Source: Cupriavidus phytohabitans
Lineage (GTDB): Bacteria; Pseudomonadota; Gammaproteobacteria; Burkholderiales; Burkholderiaceae
Length of the DNA stretch: 64,000 bases
NCBI RefSeq assembly: GCF_000426345.1
Contig: NZ_AUFE01000023.1
Coordinates: 1 to 64,000 of the forward strand
Direction of reading: 5' to 3'
Part shown: positions 54,956 to 63,695 of the stretch, piece after piece
Position numbering within the stretch: position 1 is the first letter of the stretch
Layout of the letters: each line of letters opens with the position of its first letter
The notes under the pieces: model-generated
Databases searched by the model: none
What the model saw: the letters and a program-made list of their open reading frames with translations, nothing else
What the model was told of the DNA's origin: nothing
Program-made: the position numbers and the translations under genes

Positions 54956-57049
54956 ATGGACCAAGCCGCACAAGCCACCCCGGCCAACAATCCGCTGCTG
55001 GACTTTTCCGACCTGCCCCGCTTCGCCGAGATCCGGCCCGAGCACATCAGCCCGGCGCTGGACGTGCTGCTGGAACGCGCGCAGCAGGCCGTCGCCCGTG
55101 CCGAGGACCCTGCCACGCCAGCCGACTGGGCCAACGCCGTGCAGGCACTGGAAGCCGCCACAGAGCCGCTGGGCCGCGCGTGGGGCGTGGTCAGCCACCT
55201 GAGCGCCGTCGCCGACACGCCGGCGCTGCGCAAGGCGCACGCCGACAACCTGCCGCGCATGACCGAGTTCTGGTCGTCGCTCGGCCAGAGCCTGGCGCTG
55301 TATGAAAAGTACAAGGCGCTGGCCGCCAGCCCCGAATTCGCGGGCATGAGCGCAGCCCGCCACCAGCTGATCGACAATGAGCTGCGCGGCTTCCGCCTGG
55401 GCGGCGCCGAGCTGCCTGAAGACCAGAAGCCGCGCTTCGCCGAGATCCAGGAGCAGCAGGCGCAGCTGTCCAAGGCCTTCTCCGACCACGTGCTCGACGC
55501 CACCAACACCTACGCACTGGTTATCGAGGACGAGGCACGCCTGGCCGGCCTGCCCGACGATGCAAAGGAAGCCGCCCGCCACGCCGCCGGGAAAGACGGC
55601 AAGGCCGGCTGGAAATTCACGCTGCACTTCCCCTCATACTTCCCGGTGCTGCAGTACGCCGACGACCGCGCGCTGCGCCAGACGCTGTACGAGGCCAATG
55701 TCACGCGCGCCTCGGAACTGGGCGCGCAATACGGCCAGGGCCAGGGCGAGTGGGACAACACGGCCAACATGCGCGACCAGCTGGCGCTGCGCCGCGAAGA
55801 AGCGCAGATGCTCGGCTACCAGTGCTACGGCGAAGTCTCGCTGGTGCCGAAGATGGCCGAATCGCCGGCCGAAGTGCTGAAGTTCCTCGACGAGCTCGCC
55901 GTCAAGGCACGGCCCTTCGCCGAGAAGGACTGGGCCGAACTGAAGGCCTTCGCCGCCGCCGAACTCGGCCTGTCCGAACTGCAGCCGTGGGACGTGGCCT
56001 ACGCCTCGGAAAAGCTGCGCCAGCAGCGCTACGCGTTCTCCGAGCACGAGGTCAAGCAGTACTTCCCGGAGCCCAAGGTACTGGAAGGCCTGTTCGGCGT
56101 GGTGCAGAAACTGTTCTCGGTACGCATCGAGGCCGAGCCGGCGCAGACCTGGCACGAGGACGTGCGCTTCTTCCGAGTGACCACCGCCGACGGCACGCTG
56201 CTGGCCCAGTTCTACATCGACCTGTACGCGCGCGAAGGCAAGCGCGGCGGCGCGTGGATGGACGACGCCCGCGGCCGCAAGGTGCTGGAGCACGGCGGCG
56301 TGCAGACGCCGGTCGCGTACCTGACCTGCAACTTCTCCGCGCCGGTGGGCAACAAGCCCGCGCTGTTCACGCACGACGAAGTGATCACGCTGTTCCATGA
56401 GTTCGGCCACGGCCTGCACCACATGCTGACGCAGGTGGGCGAGCTCGGCGTGTCGGGCATCAACGGCGTGGAATGGGATGCGGTGGAGCTGCCGTCGCAG
56501 TTCATGGAGAACTTCTGCTGGGAATACGAAGTGCTGACCGGCATGACGCAGCACGTCGACACCGGCGCGCCGCTGCCACGCGCGCTGTTCGACCGCATGC
56601 TGGCCGCCAAGAACTTCCAGAACGGCATGATGACGCTGCGCCAGATCGTGTTCTCGTCGTTCGACATGCACCTGCACACGGACTTCGACCCGGCCGGCGC
56701 CGCCTCGGTGCTGGATCTGTCGCGCCAGATCAATGACCGCGTGCACGTGGTGCCGCAGCATCCGCTGTCGCGCTGGCCGAACACCTTCAGCCATATCTTT
56801 GCCGGCGGCTACGCGGCGGGCTACTACAGCTACAAGTGGGCGGAGGTGCTGTCGGCCGACGTCTACGCTGCGTTCGAGGAAGCGGCACAGCTGTCGGGCA
56901 CCGTGCTCGACAGCGAGACCGGCGCACGCTACCAGCGCGAGATCCTGTCGGTGGGCGGCAGCCGCCCGGCAATGGAATCCTTCGTCGCCTTCCGCGGCCG
57001 CGCGCCGCAGATCGATGCGCTGCTGCGCCACGGCGGGATGGCGGCATGA
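54956..57049 (+). CDS. prlC: oligopeptidase A (M3 metallopeptidase)
   Basis: A 697-residue M3-family zinc endopeptidase that degrades cytoplasmic oligopeptides and cleaved signal peptides. The zinc site HEFGH is at residues 481-485, within TLFHEFGHGLHHML, with the third Glu ligand just downstream in GVEWDAVELPSQFMEN. The frame begins at 54929; ATG 54956 gives MDQAAQATP. Its stop overlaps the xth start by ATGA. Confidence 0.94.
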   Translation: MDQAAQATPANNPLLDFSDLPRFAEIRPEHISPALDVLLERAQQAVARAEDPATPADWANAVQALEAATEPLGRAWGVVSHLSAVADTPALRKAHADNLPRMTEFWSSLGQSLALYEKYKALAASPEFAGMSAARHQLIDNELRGFRLGGAELPEDQKPRFAEIQEQQAQLSKAFSDHVLDATNTYALVIEDEARLAGLPDDAKEAARHAAGKDGKAGWKFTLHFPSYFPVLQYADDRALRQTLYEANVTRASELGAQYGQGQGEWDNTANMRDQLALRREEAQMLGYQCYGEVSLVPKMAESPAEVLKFLDELAVKARPFAEKDWAELKAFAAAELGLSELQPWDVAYASEKLRQQRYAFSEHEVKQYFPEPKVLEGLFGVVQKLFSVRIEAEPAQTWHEDVRFFRVTTADGTLLAQFYIDLYAREGKRGGAWMDDARGRKVLEHGGVQTPVAYLTCNFSAPVGNKPALFTHDEVITLFHEFGHGLHHMLTQVGELGVSGINGVEWDAVELPSQFMENFCWEYEVLTGMTQHVDTGAPLPRALFDRMLAAKNFQNGMMTLRQIVFSSFDMHLHTDFDPAGAASVLDLSRQINDRVHVVPQHPLSRWPNTFSHIFAGGYAAGYYSYKWAEVLSADVYAAFEEAAQLSGTVLDSETGARYQREILSVGGSRPAMESFVAFRGRAPQIDALLRHGGMAA

Positions 57050-57876
57050 GCGCGGTTGCACTGCCCACCACCGGTCCGCTGCGGATCGCCAGCTGGAATG
57101 TCAATTCCCTGAAGGTGCGCCTGCCGCAGGTGCTGCAATGGCTGGCCGAGCAGGACCAGGCCGGCGCGCCGATCGACGCGCTGTGCCTGCAGGAACTGAA
57201 GCTGCCGGACGACAAGTACCCGCTGGCCGAACTGGAGAATGCCGGCTTCCACAGCATCTATACCGGCCAGAAGACATACAACGGCGTTGCCATCCTCGCC
57301 CGCGACGCCAGCATGCCCGGGCCGGTCGACGTGGTGCGCAACATCCCCGGCTTCGAGGACGCGCAGCAGCGCGTGATCGCCGCCACCTACGGCGACCTGC
57401 GGCTGGTCTGTGCCTACTTCCCCAACGGCCAGTCGCCCGAGTCGGAGAAGTTCACGTACAAGCTCAAGTGGCTGGAAGCGATGACCGCGTGGCTGCGCGA
57501 GGAAATGCAGCGCCATCCGCGCCTCGCGCTGCTGGGCGACTTCAATATCGCGCCCGAGGACCGTGATGTGCACGACCCGGCCAAGTGGGTAGGCCAGAAC
57601 CTCGTGTCGCCGCCGGAGCGCGCCGCCTTTGCCGCACTGGTGGAGTTGGGCCTGGCCGATGCCTTCCGCAGGTTCGAGCAGCCGGAGAAGAGCTTCTCCT
57701 GGTGGGACTACCGCATGATGGCGTTCCGCCGCAATGCCGGGCTGCGCATCGACCATATCCTGCTGTCGCCGGCGCTGGTGGAGCAATGCTCCGGCTGCGT
57801 GATCGACCGCGTGCCGCGCACCTGGGAGCAGCCTTCGGACCACACGCCCGTGGTTGCCACGCTGCACTGCGGCTAG
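57046..57876 (+). CDS. xth: exodeoxyribonuclease III
   Basis: A 276-residue EEP-family AP endonuclease/3'-5' exonuclease for base-excision repair. Active-site motifs are ASWNVNSLKVRLPQV, LCLQELKLPD (catalytic Glu), LLGDFNIAPEDRDV (Asp and Asn) and QPSDHTPVVA (catalytic Asp-His). It is coupled to prlC through an ATGA overlap. No other repair gene is adjacent. Confidence 0.95.
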   Translation: MSAVALPTTGPLRIASWNVNSLKVRLPQVLQWLAEQDQAGAPIDALCLQELKLPDDKYPLAELENAGFHSIYTGQKTYNGVAILARDASMPGPVDVVRNIPGFEDAQQRVIAATYGDLRLVCAYFPNGQSPESEKFTYKLKWLEAMTAWLREEMQRHPRLALLGDFNIAPEDRDVHDPAKWVGQNLVSPPERAAFAALVELGLADAFRRFEQPEKSFSWWDYRMMAFRRNAGLRIDHILLSPALVEQCSGCVIDRVPRTWEQPSDHTPVVATLHCG

Positions 57877-57928
57877 CCCCCATATGCGGCCCCGTGCAGG
57901 CCGCCGACGAGTCAGTACCTGCTCTCCC

Positions 57929-59776
57929 ATGACAGCATCCACGCAAGGCACTTTCCTGCATCGCATGTTCCCGTGGCGCCAGCGCATCGACCGCGGCACG
58001 CTGCGCGCCGACGTGGTCGCCGGCCTGCTCGGCGCGGTGCTGGTATTGCCGCAGGGCGTTGCCTTCGCCACGCTGGCCGGACTGCCGCCGCAGTACGGCA
58101 TCTACAGCGCGGTGGTGCCCTGCATCGTCGCGGCGCTGTTCGGTTCGAGCTGGCACGTGATGTCAGGGCCGACCAATGCCAATTCGCTGGCGTTGTTCGC
58201 GATGCTGAGCCCGCTCGCGTTCGCCGGCAGCCCCGCGTATATCGGGCTGGCGCTGACGGTGACCATCGTGGTCGGCGTGATGCAGCTAGCGGTCGGCACG
58301 CTGCGGCTCGGTTCGCTCGCCAACTTTATCTCGCCGTCGGTGCTGCTCGGTTTCACCTGCGGTGCCGCGACCCTGATCGGGCTGTATGCGCTGAAGGATG
58401 TGTTCGGGCTGCAAGTGCCGACCGGCACCAGCGCCTTCGGCGTGCTGCGCCACCTGGCCGGACACGCCGACACCATCAACTGGTCCGCGGCGGCCGTCGC
58501 TGCCGTGACGCTGGCGGTGACGCTGCTGTGCAAGCGGCTGTGGCGCAAGCTGCCGTTCATGCTGCTGGGCCTGCTGGCCGGCTATGGCGTGGCGCTGCTG
58601 CTGAACCAGGCAGGCACCGGCACCCAGCATGTGAACGTGGTCGGGCCGATCCCGTCGGCGCTGCCGCATTTCCATGTGCCCGACCTCGACTGGCGCAAGC
58701 TCCCCGACCTGCTCGGCATCGCCTCGGCACTGACCATCGTCGCGCTGGGCCAGTCGATCTCGATCGCCAAGGCGGTGGCGCTGCGCTCGGGGCAGCATAT
58801 CGATGCCAACCGCGAATTCATCGGCCAGGGCCTGTCCAATATCGCCGGCGGCTTTTTCTCCGGCTATATCTCGTGCGGCTCGCTCAACCGCTCTATGCCC
58901 AACTTTGAAGCCGGCGCGCGCACACCGCTGGCCAGCGTGTTCTCGGCGCTGTGGCTGGTAGCGCTGGTCGCGCTCAGCGCGCCGCTGCTGGCGCAGATCC
59001 CGATGGCGGCGATCGGCGCCATGCTGCTGCTGGTGGCGTGGGGACTGCTCGATATCGCACGGCTGCGGCGCATCTTCACGCTGAGCCGTACCGAGTTCGC
59101 GATTGCCATCGGCACCTTCGCCGCGACGCTGGTGATCCGGCTCGAGATGGCGGTGCTGCTCGGCACCGTGTTGTCACTGGTGGCCTACCTGTACCGGACC
59201 TCCAGGCCGGCAGTGCGCAGCCTGGTGCCGGATGCCGACGACCCGGACCGGCGCTTCACGCCGCTGGACGAACTGCACCGTCCGCAGCCGGAGTGCCCGC
59301 AGCTCAAGCTGCTGCGCATGGAAGGCGCGATCTACTTCGGCGCCGTGCAGTACGTGACCGACCGCCTGCACTGGCTGCGCACGGTCAATGCCGGCCATAC
59401 GCACTTGCTGGCGATGACCAAGAGCATGAATTTCATCGACCTGGCAGGCGCGGAGATGTGGGAAAACGAGCTGGTCGAGCGCCGCGCCATGGGCGGCGAC
59501 CTCTACTTCCACCGCCCACGCACACAGGTGCTGCAGACGTGGGAGCAGACCGGCTTCAGCAACAAGCTGGGGCCGGACCATATCTTCCCGACCAAGCGGC
59601 AGGCGCTGCACACGATCATCGGCAAGCTCTCGCCCGAGATCTGCGCGCAGTGCCGCGTCAGGATCTTTGAAGAATGCGCGTCACGGCCGGGAGCATCCGC
59701 TCACGACGCCGTCAATGCGGATGCGGCCAGCAGCGCACCGCGGCCGGGGGCATGCGCCACTGCGGCGGCACGCTGA
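57929..59776 (+). CDS. SulP-family anion transporter with STAS domain
   Basis: A 615-residue SulP permease. About twelve hydrophobic segments span residues 25-430, with the family stretches GVAFATLAGLPPQYGIYSAV and MSGPTNANSLALFAM near the start and GYISCGSLNRSMPNFEAGA in the middle. A STAS domain follows (about 470-560: LLRMEGAIYFGAVQYV). The last 50 residues include a Cys-rich ICAQC...EEC stretch, not a usual SulP feature. The anion (sulphate, bicarbonate or an organic anion) is unknown. ATG 57929 is chosen from the longer frame. Confidence 0.9.
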   Translation: MTASTQGTFLHRMFPWRQRIDRGTLRADVVAGLLGAVLVLPQGVAFATLAGLPPQYGIYSAVVPCIVAALFGSSWHVMSGPTNANSLALFAMLSPLAFAGSPAYIGLALTVTIVVGVMQLAVGTLRLGSLANFISPSVLLGFTCGAATLIGLYALKDVFGLQVPTGTSAFGVLRHLAGHADTINWSAAAVAAVTLAVTLLCKRLWRKLPFMLLGLLAGYGVALLLNQAGTGTQHVNVVGPIPSALPHFHVPDLDWRKLPDLLGIASALTIVALGQSISIAKAVALRSGQHIDANREFIGQGLSNIAGGFFSGYISCGSLNRSMPNFEAGARTPLASVFSALWLVALVALSAPLLAQIPMAAIGAMLLLVAWGLLDIARLRRIFTLSRTEFAIAIGTFAATLVIRLEMAVLLGTVLSLVAYLYRTSRPAVRSLVPDADDPDRRFTPLDELHRPQPECPQLKLLRMEGAIYFGAVQYVTDRLHWLRTVNAGHTHLLAMTKSMNFIDLAGAEMWENELVERRAMGGDLYFHRPRTQVLQTWEQTGFSNKLGPDHIFPTKRQALHTIIGKLSPEICAQCRVRIFEECASRPGASAHDAVNADAASSAPRPGACATAAAR

Positions 59777-60007
59777 CGCGTCGCGCTGATACGTCGCACA
59801 CAAGATGCCGTCAGCAAGAAAAAAACGCTGAGGACAGTGTTAAACAACCGGAAATTGAAACAGCAAGGAAGACGTTGGTGCCTGCGCCGGCGTTGCCGGG
59901 CCGGGTACGCAAGGCCGGACGGCCATGAGCGTTGATCTAGGCGGTGATGCCTGATGGTGGATGGGCGCCCGCGGCATGCCGACGGCTGGCCGGGGCATCC
60001 ATCCTCA

Positions 60008-60271
60008 TCAGATCGGCGCCACGTGGGCGCGCTTGACGACGATTGGCTGGGGCGCGCCCTGCTCGATCAGCACCACGGCGGCGCGTTCGATGGTTTCGCG
60101 GCCGGCACGGAATGCCTCTTCCAGCGACAGCACCTGGTCTGCGCTGAAGCCTTCCCACAGTGCCTCGCGTGTCACTACGCAAGTCACTTTCTCGCCATTG
60201 ACGATCGCCTGAAAGAGCAAGCCTTCATTGTTGATGTCGTAGCGCTCTTGCTCTTGGAATTTAATATCCAT
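60008..60271 (-). CDS. DUF1488-type small protein
   Basis: An 87-residue protein that resembles DUF1488 proteins, small conserved proteobacterial proteins of unknown function (MDIKFQEQERYDINNEGLLF start; VVTREALWEGF and FRAGRETIERAA in the middle). No signal peptide or catalytic motif is visible. It stands alone, with 231 bp after SulP and 226 bp before the first tRNA-Lys. Confidence 0.75.
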   Translation of the reverse strand: MDIKFQEQERYDINNEGLLFQAIVNGEKVTCVVTREALWEGFSADQVLSLEEAFRAGRETIERAAVVLIEQGAPQPIVVKRAHVAPI

Positions 60272-60456
60272 CGTGTGCAGCCCTCCATATGCAAGTGGAG
60301 AAGAATCCTAACATGGCTCCGGCGATATCGTGCGGATCCAGCTTGTGCGATTGCGCTCAATCCGAAGACCAGCAAGGGTGGCGTTCGGTTCCGTTCACCT
60401 GACGGTTGCCGGCATCGGCATGCGCGAAAGCGTTGCGCCGGCTTGCGCGCAAACTG

Positions 60457-60484
60457 TTGACAGCGCCGAAAATCATGCTAGAAT
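60457..60484 (+). promoter_or_regulatory. promoter of the first tRNA-Lys
   Basis: TTGACA (60457-60462), 16-bp spacer, TAGAAT (60479-60484), 13 bp before the tRNA. Confidence 0.85.
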
Positions 60485-60488
60485 CTCG

Positions 60489-60579
60489 TTCTTCGTTGGG
60501 GCGTTAGCTCAGTTGGTAGAGCAGCGGACTCTTAATCCGTAGGTCGAGTGTTCGAGTCACTCACGCCCCACCAGCGAAT
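60489..60579 (+). repeat. 91-bp direct repeat, copy 1 (contains tRNA-Lys)
   Basis: Identical to 63245-63335, base for base, by eye. It includes TTCTTCGTT before and GCGAAT after the tRNA gene. Confidence 0.9.
60498..60573 (+). tRNA. tRNA-Lys (CTT), copy 1
   Basis: A 76-nt tRNA with encoded CCA. Acceptor GGGGCGT pairs with ACGCCCC; the anticodon loop CTCTTAA gives anticodon CTT. TTCGAGT marks the T-arm. Confidence 0.97.
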
Positions 60580-60584
60580 ACAAG

Positions 60585-60620
60585 AAGGCCGGAAGCAGCA
60601 ATGCTTCCGGCCTTTTGCTT
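60585..60620 (+). terminator. terminator after the first tRNA-Lys
   Basis: Perfect 12-bp stem AAGGCCGGAAGC (60585-60596) and GCTTCCGGCCTT (60603-60614), followed by TTGCTTTT. Confidence 0.85.
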
Positions 60621-60693
60621 TTCCGTCCGGTGTTTCGTCGAACGCTGGCGCAGGCATGCAATGCCTGCGCCAGGTCGCCTCGCTGCAGTCAGG

Positions 60694-62082
60694 TCAGGCG
60701 CCGACGCTGGCGCGCTCGAACAGCGTGCGCGCCAATGCGCGATGCCGCGTCAGCACGCTGGGCAGGTCCGCTGTCAGCAGCACACCATCGCGCACCACTT
60801 CGCGGCCGTTGATCACGCTCGCTGCGACATTGGCCGGGGTGCAGAACACCAGCGAAGCGACCAGGTCGTGGCCGCCGCCGGCAAAGCCTACCCCCGACAT
60901 ATCGAAGGCAACAAAGTCCGCCGACATGCCCGGCGCGAGCGCGCCGATATCGTCGCGGTTGAGCACGCGTGCGCCCCCCAGCGTGGCGATCTCCAGCGCC
61001 TCGCGCGCGCTCATCGCGGCCGGGCCATAGCCGACGCGCTGCAGCAGCATGGCCTGGCGCGCTTCGCCCAGCATGTGCGCGCCATCGTTCGAGGCGCTGC
61101 CGTCGACACCCAGGCCGACCGGCACGCCGGCTTCGCGCATCGCGCGCACCGGTGCAATGCCCGAGGCGAGCCGCATGTTCGAGCACGGGCAATGCGCCAC
61201 GCCGGTGCCGGTACGCGCGAACAGCGCAATGCCCTCTTCATCGAGCTTCACGCAGTGCGCATGCCAGACGTCGTGACCGACCCAGCCCAGGTCTTCGGCA
61301 TACTGCGCCGGCGTCAGCCCGAACTTCTCGCGCGAGTACGCGATGTCGTTGTCATTCTCGGCCAGGTGGGTGTGCAACGACACGCCGTAATGGCGCGCCA
61401 TCACCGCCGACTCGCGCATGAGATCGCGCGACACCGAGAACGGCGAGCACGGCGCCAGCACCACGCGCAGCATCGCGTGGCGCGCGCCGTCGTGGTACTG
61501 CTCGACCAGCCGCTGGCTGTCGCGCAGGATCGCGGCCTCATCTTCGACCACGACGTCGGGCGGCAGGCCGCCCTTGCTTTGGCCCACACTCATCGAGCCG
61601 CGCGCGGCGTGGAAGCGCATACCCATCTCCTGCGCGGCGGCGATCGAATCGTCCAGGCGCGAGCCGTTGGGGAACAGGTAGAGGTGATCGCTGGTGGTGG
61701 TGCAGCCGGACAGCATCAGCTCGGCCATCGCGGTCCTGGTCGACACGGCGATCATTTCCGGCGTCAGGTGCGACCACAGCATGTACAGGTTGTTCAGCCA
61801 CGAGAACAGCTCGGCATCCTGCGCGGCGGGCACGGCGCGCGTCAGGCTCTGGTACATGTGGTGATGCGTGTTGACCAGGCCTGGCGTCACCACGCGGCCG
61901 CGCATGTCGAGGACCTGCGCGCTGCCGTCGTCGACCATGCGGCGGTATTGCGCCGGCAGGTCGGCCGTCGGACCGACCCATTGCACCGCCGGCCCTTCGG
62001 CGACCAGCGCGCCGTCGCGGATCTCGCGGCGCTGCGCGTCCATGGTGACGAGTACGTCGGCGTTCAGGGCAATCAGGGTCAT
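60694..62082 (-). CDS. amidohydrolase, 8-oxoguanine deaminase-like
   Basis: A 462-residue metal-dependent deaminase of the TrzN/AtzB/8-oxoguanine deaminase group. Metal ligands are the HxH in NTHHHMYQS (His73 and His75), the downstream His in SLHTHLAEND, HAHCVKLDE and Asp in GLGVDGSASNDGAHML. The C-terminal half returns to the composite domain (LAPGMSADFVAFD). The family deaminates guanine derivatives or dechlorinated triazines; the exact substrate is open. ATG 62082 (MTLIALNADVLVTMD) is chosen over the longer frame to 62178. It lies downstream of a LysR gene on the same strand, both between the two tRNA-Lys copies. Confidence 0.88.
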   Translation of the reverse strand: MTLIALNADVLVTMDAQRREIRDGALVAEGPAVQWVGPTADLPAQYRRMVDDGSAQVLDMRGRVVTPGLVNTHHHMYQSLTRAVPAAQDAELFSWLNNLYMLWSHLTPEMIAVSTRTAMAELMLSGCTTTSDHLYLFPNGSRLDDSIAAAQEMGMRFHAARGSMSVGQSKGGLPPDVVVEDEAAILRDSQRLVEQYHDGARHAMLRVVLAPCSPFSVSRDLMRESAVMARHYGVSLHTHLAENDNDIAYSREKFGLTPAQYAEDLGWVGHDVWHAHCVKLDEEGIALFARTGTGVAHCPCSNMRLASGIAPVRAMREAGVPVGLGVDGSASNDGAHMLGEARQAMLLQRVGYGPAAMSAREALEIATLGGARVLNRDDIGALAPGMSADFVAFDMSGVGFAGGGHDLVASLVFCTPANVAASVINGREVVRDGVLLTADLPSVLTRHRALARTLFERASVGA

Positions 62083-62205
62083 GGCGGCATTCCTTCGGTT
62101 CTTGGGGGACAGATGCCGCCAGTCTAAGGCGAAGGCATGCTCGCGCCTAAGCATCGAATTCCGAGCACCTATGTCCACAAAAAGTGGACACCTGCGCCAT
62201 CCCGA

Positions 62206-63114
62206 CTAGCGGGCCTGGGCGAACAACGTGGCCAGCGCATCGCCGATGCGCTCGGCCATCAGTTCCGCGGCCGCGGATAGGGTGCCGCGGGCACGCGCCA
62301 CCAGCGTCAGCGTCTGCCCCTGCAGGTGGCGGTCGCGCAGCGGCACGTACACCAGCGCCTGTCGCGCGCGCTCCTCCATGACATCGAGCGGGTTCAGCAG
62401 CGCCACGCCGGTGCCCAGCATGACCAGCTGGCGGATCAGCACGGTCGAGGTCGACTCCGCCACCGGCGACACTTCGATGGCATTGCGGGAGAAGGCGGCG
62501 TCCAGCAGCGCGCGGATCGACAGCGACGGCGCGGGCAGGATCAGCGGATAGCCGACGCATTCGCTCAGCAGCACGGACGGATGCGCCGCCAGCGCATGGC
62601 CCGGCGGCACCACCGCGCCAATCTGCCAGTCGCTGCTGGCCAGCGCGCGGAAGGCGGGCAGTTCCGGCAGATCGTAGCCAAGCCCGAGATCGGCATCGCC
62701 CTGCTCGACCGCCGCGACGATCCCGGCGACCGGCAGGTCATTGACGCGCACCACGATGCCCGGGTAGCGCTGGCGGAAGTCATGCACCAGCGACGGCATC
62801 AGCGAGCCGGCCAGCCCCGCGGTGACCGCCACGGTGACGTCGCCGCGGCGAGCGCCCTTGAATTCTTCGATACGCTCGCGCAGTGCTTCATGCTCGCGCA
62901 GCGTCTGGCGGACGTGGGCCAGCACCATCTCGCCCAGGGGCGTCAGCCGCAGCCGCTTGTTGATGCGCTCGAACAGCGGCGCCCCCAGTTCGGCTTCCAG
63001 GTCAAGGATCTGCCGGTTCACGGCCGTTGGCGCCACGTGCAGGTACTCGGCCGCCTTGCGGATCGAACCGCGGCGGACAACCTCGTCGAGATAGCGCAGG
63101 ACTCTGGCGTGCAT
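62206..63114 (-). CDS. LysR-family transcriptional regulator
   Basis: A 302-residue LysR-type regulator. The N-terminal winged helix-turn-helix is seen in GSIRKAAEYLHVAPTAVNRQ (about 16-35) followed by LEAELGAPLFERINKRLRLT. The C-terminal effector domain begins at about residue 90. ATG 63114 gives MHARVLRYLDEVVRRGS, as in relatives. It is codirectional and 123 bp upstream of the amidohydrolase, which it probably regulates, perhaps in response to a purine or related ligand. Confidence 0.92.
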   Translation of the reverse strand: MHARVLRYLDEVVRRGSIRKAAEYLHVAPTAVNRQILDLEAELGAPLFERINKRLRLTPLGEMVLAHVRQTLREHEALRERIEEFKGARRGDVTVAVTAGLAGSLMPSLVHDFRQRYPGIVVRVNDLPVAGIVAAVEQGDADLGLGYDLPELPAFRALASSDWQIGAVVPPGHALAAHPSVLLSECVGYPLILPAPSLSIRALLDAAFSRNAIEVSPVAESTSTVLIRQLVMLGTGVALLNPLDVMEERARQALVYVPLRDRHLQGQTLTLVARARGTLSAAAELMAERIGDALATLFAQAR

Positions 63115-63211
63115 GGGCTGGCGGTGTGTACGGGATATCAGGGCGTGCCGAATTGTAGCGGCGGGCGCAAGCCCTGCTGCCGCCCGCCTTGGCAAGAATG
63201 GCGAAAGGGTA

Positions 63212-63240
63212 TTGCGCAGTATCCGATACCTTGCTACAAT
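63212..63240 (+). promoter_or_regulatory. promoter of the second tRNA-Lys
   Basis: TTGCGC (63212-63217), 17-bp spacer, TACAAT (63235-63240). It differs from the first copy's promoter, so each copy has its own. Confidence 0.7.
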
Positions 63241-63244
63241 CTTT

Positions 63245-63335
63245 TTCTTCGTTGGGGCGTTAGCTCAGTTGGTAGAGCAGCGGACTCTTAATCCGTAGGT
63301 CGAGTGTTCGAGTCACTCACGCCCCACCAGCGAAT
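63245..63335 (+). repeat. 91-bp direct repeat, copy 2 (contains tRNA-Lys)
   Basis: Same sequence and orientation as 60489-60579; the copies are offset by 2756 bp. Confidence 0.9.
63254..63329 (+). tRNA. tRNA-Lys (CTT), copy 2
   Basis: Identical in sequence to the tRNA at 60498-60573, with anticodon CTT and encoded CCA. Confidence 0.97.
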
Positions 63336-63340
63336 TCAGA

Positions 63341-63371
63341 AAAAAGCCGGAAGCTTGCTTCCGGCTTTTTT
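63341..63371 (+). terminator. terminator after the second tRNA-Lys
   Basis: Stem AAAAAGCCGGAAG and CTTCCGGCTTTTT (63341-63366) with a CTTG loop; the stem matches the core of the first copy's terminator. Confidence 0.85.
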
Positions 63372-63523
63372 CATTTTGGCCTGCCCTTTCCCTTCCTTTC
63401 CGGCGCCTGCGCAAGCCGTGATCGGCCGCACGGCACTTCCGCTGTTTTCTTGATACGCGGGTTGTCACCAATACCCTTCTGCGCCCTTTCCCGGTTGAAT
63501 CGCTTCCGCGCACGCTGTGGAAC

Positions 63524-63546
63524 ATGGTTCCGTATCGCGGAACCAT
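63524..63546. promoter_or_regulatory. candidate operator upstream of the Bug gene
   Basis: Perfect 9-bp dyad ATGGTTCCG (63524-63532) and CGGAACCAT (63538-63546) with a 5-bp spacer. The geometry fits an IclR-type operator. It lies 150 bp before the TTG start. Confidence 0.55.
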
Positions 63547-63695
63547 CGCAATGTGCAGGCCGCTGCCGCACCCCGGAGCGGCCGGGTCAGCCGGCGGGGA
63601 AGACTGACGGCGCGGGGCGCACGATGGCGTTGCGCCCGAGAGAACGCCCGCAGCCCGCCTGGCAAGCAATCAGTGAAAGAAGAACGGAGGCATCC

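Larger units (their letters stand above)
63330..63695 (+). other. 366-bp intergenic region before the final Bug gene
   Basis: Contains the terminator of the second tRNA and, at 63524-63546, the perfect dyad ATGGTTCCG-TATCG-CGGAACCAT. No convincing gene is present; short frames are chance. Confidence 0.5.
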
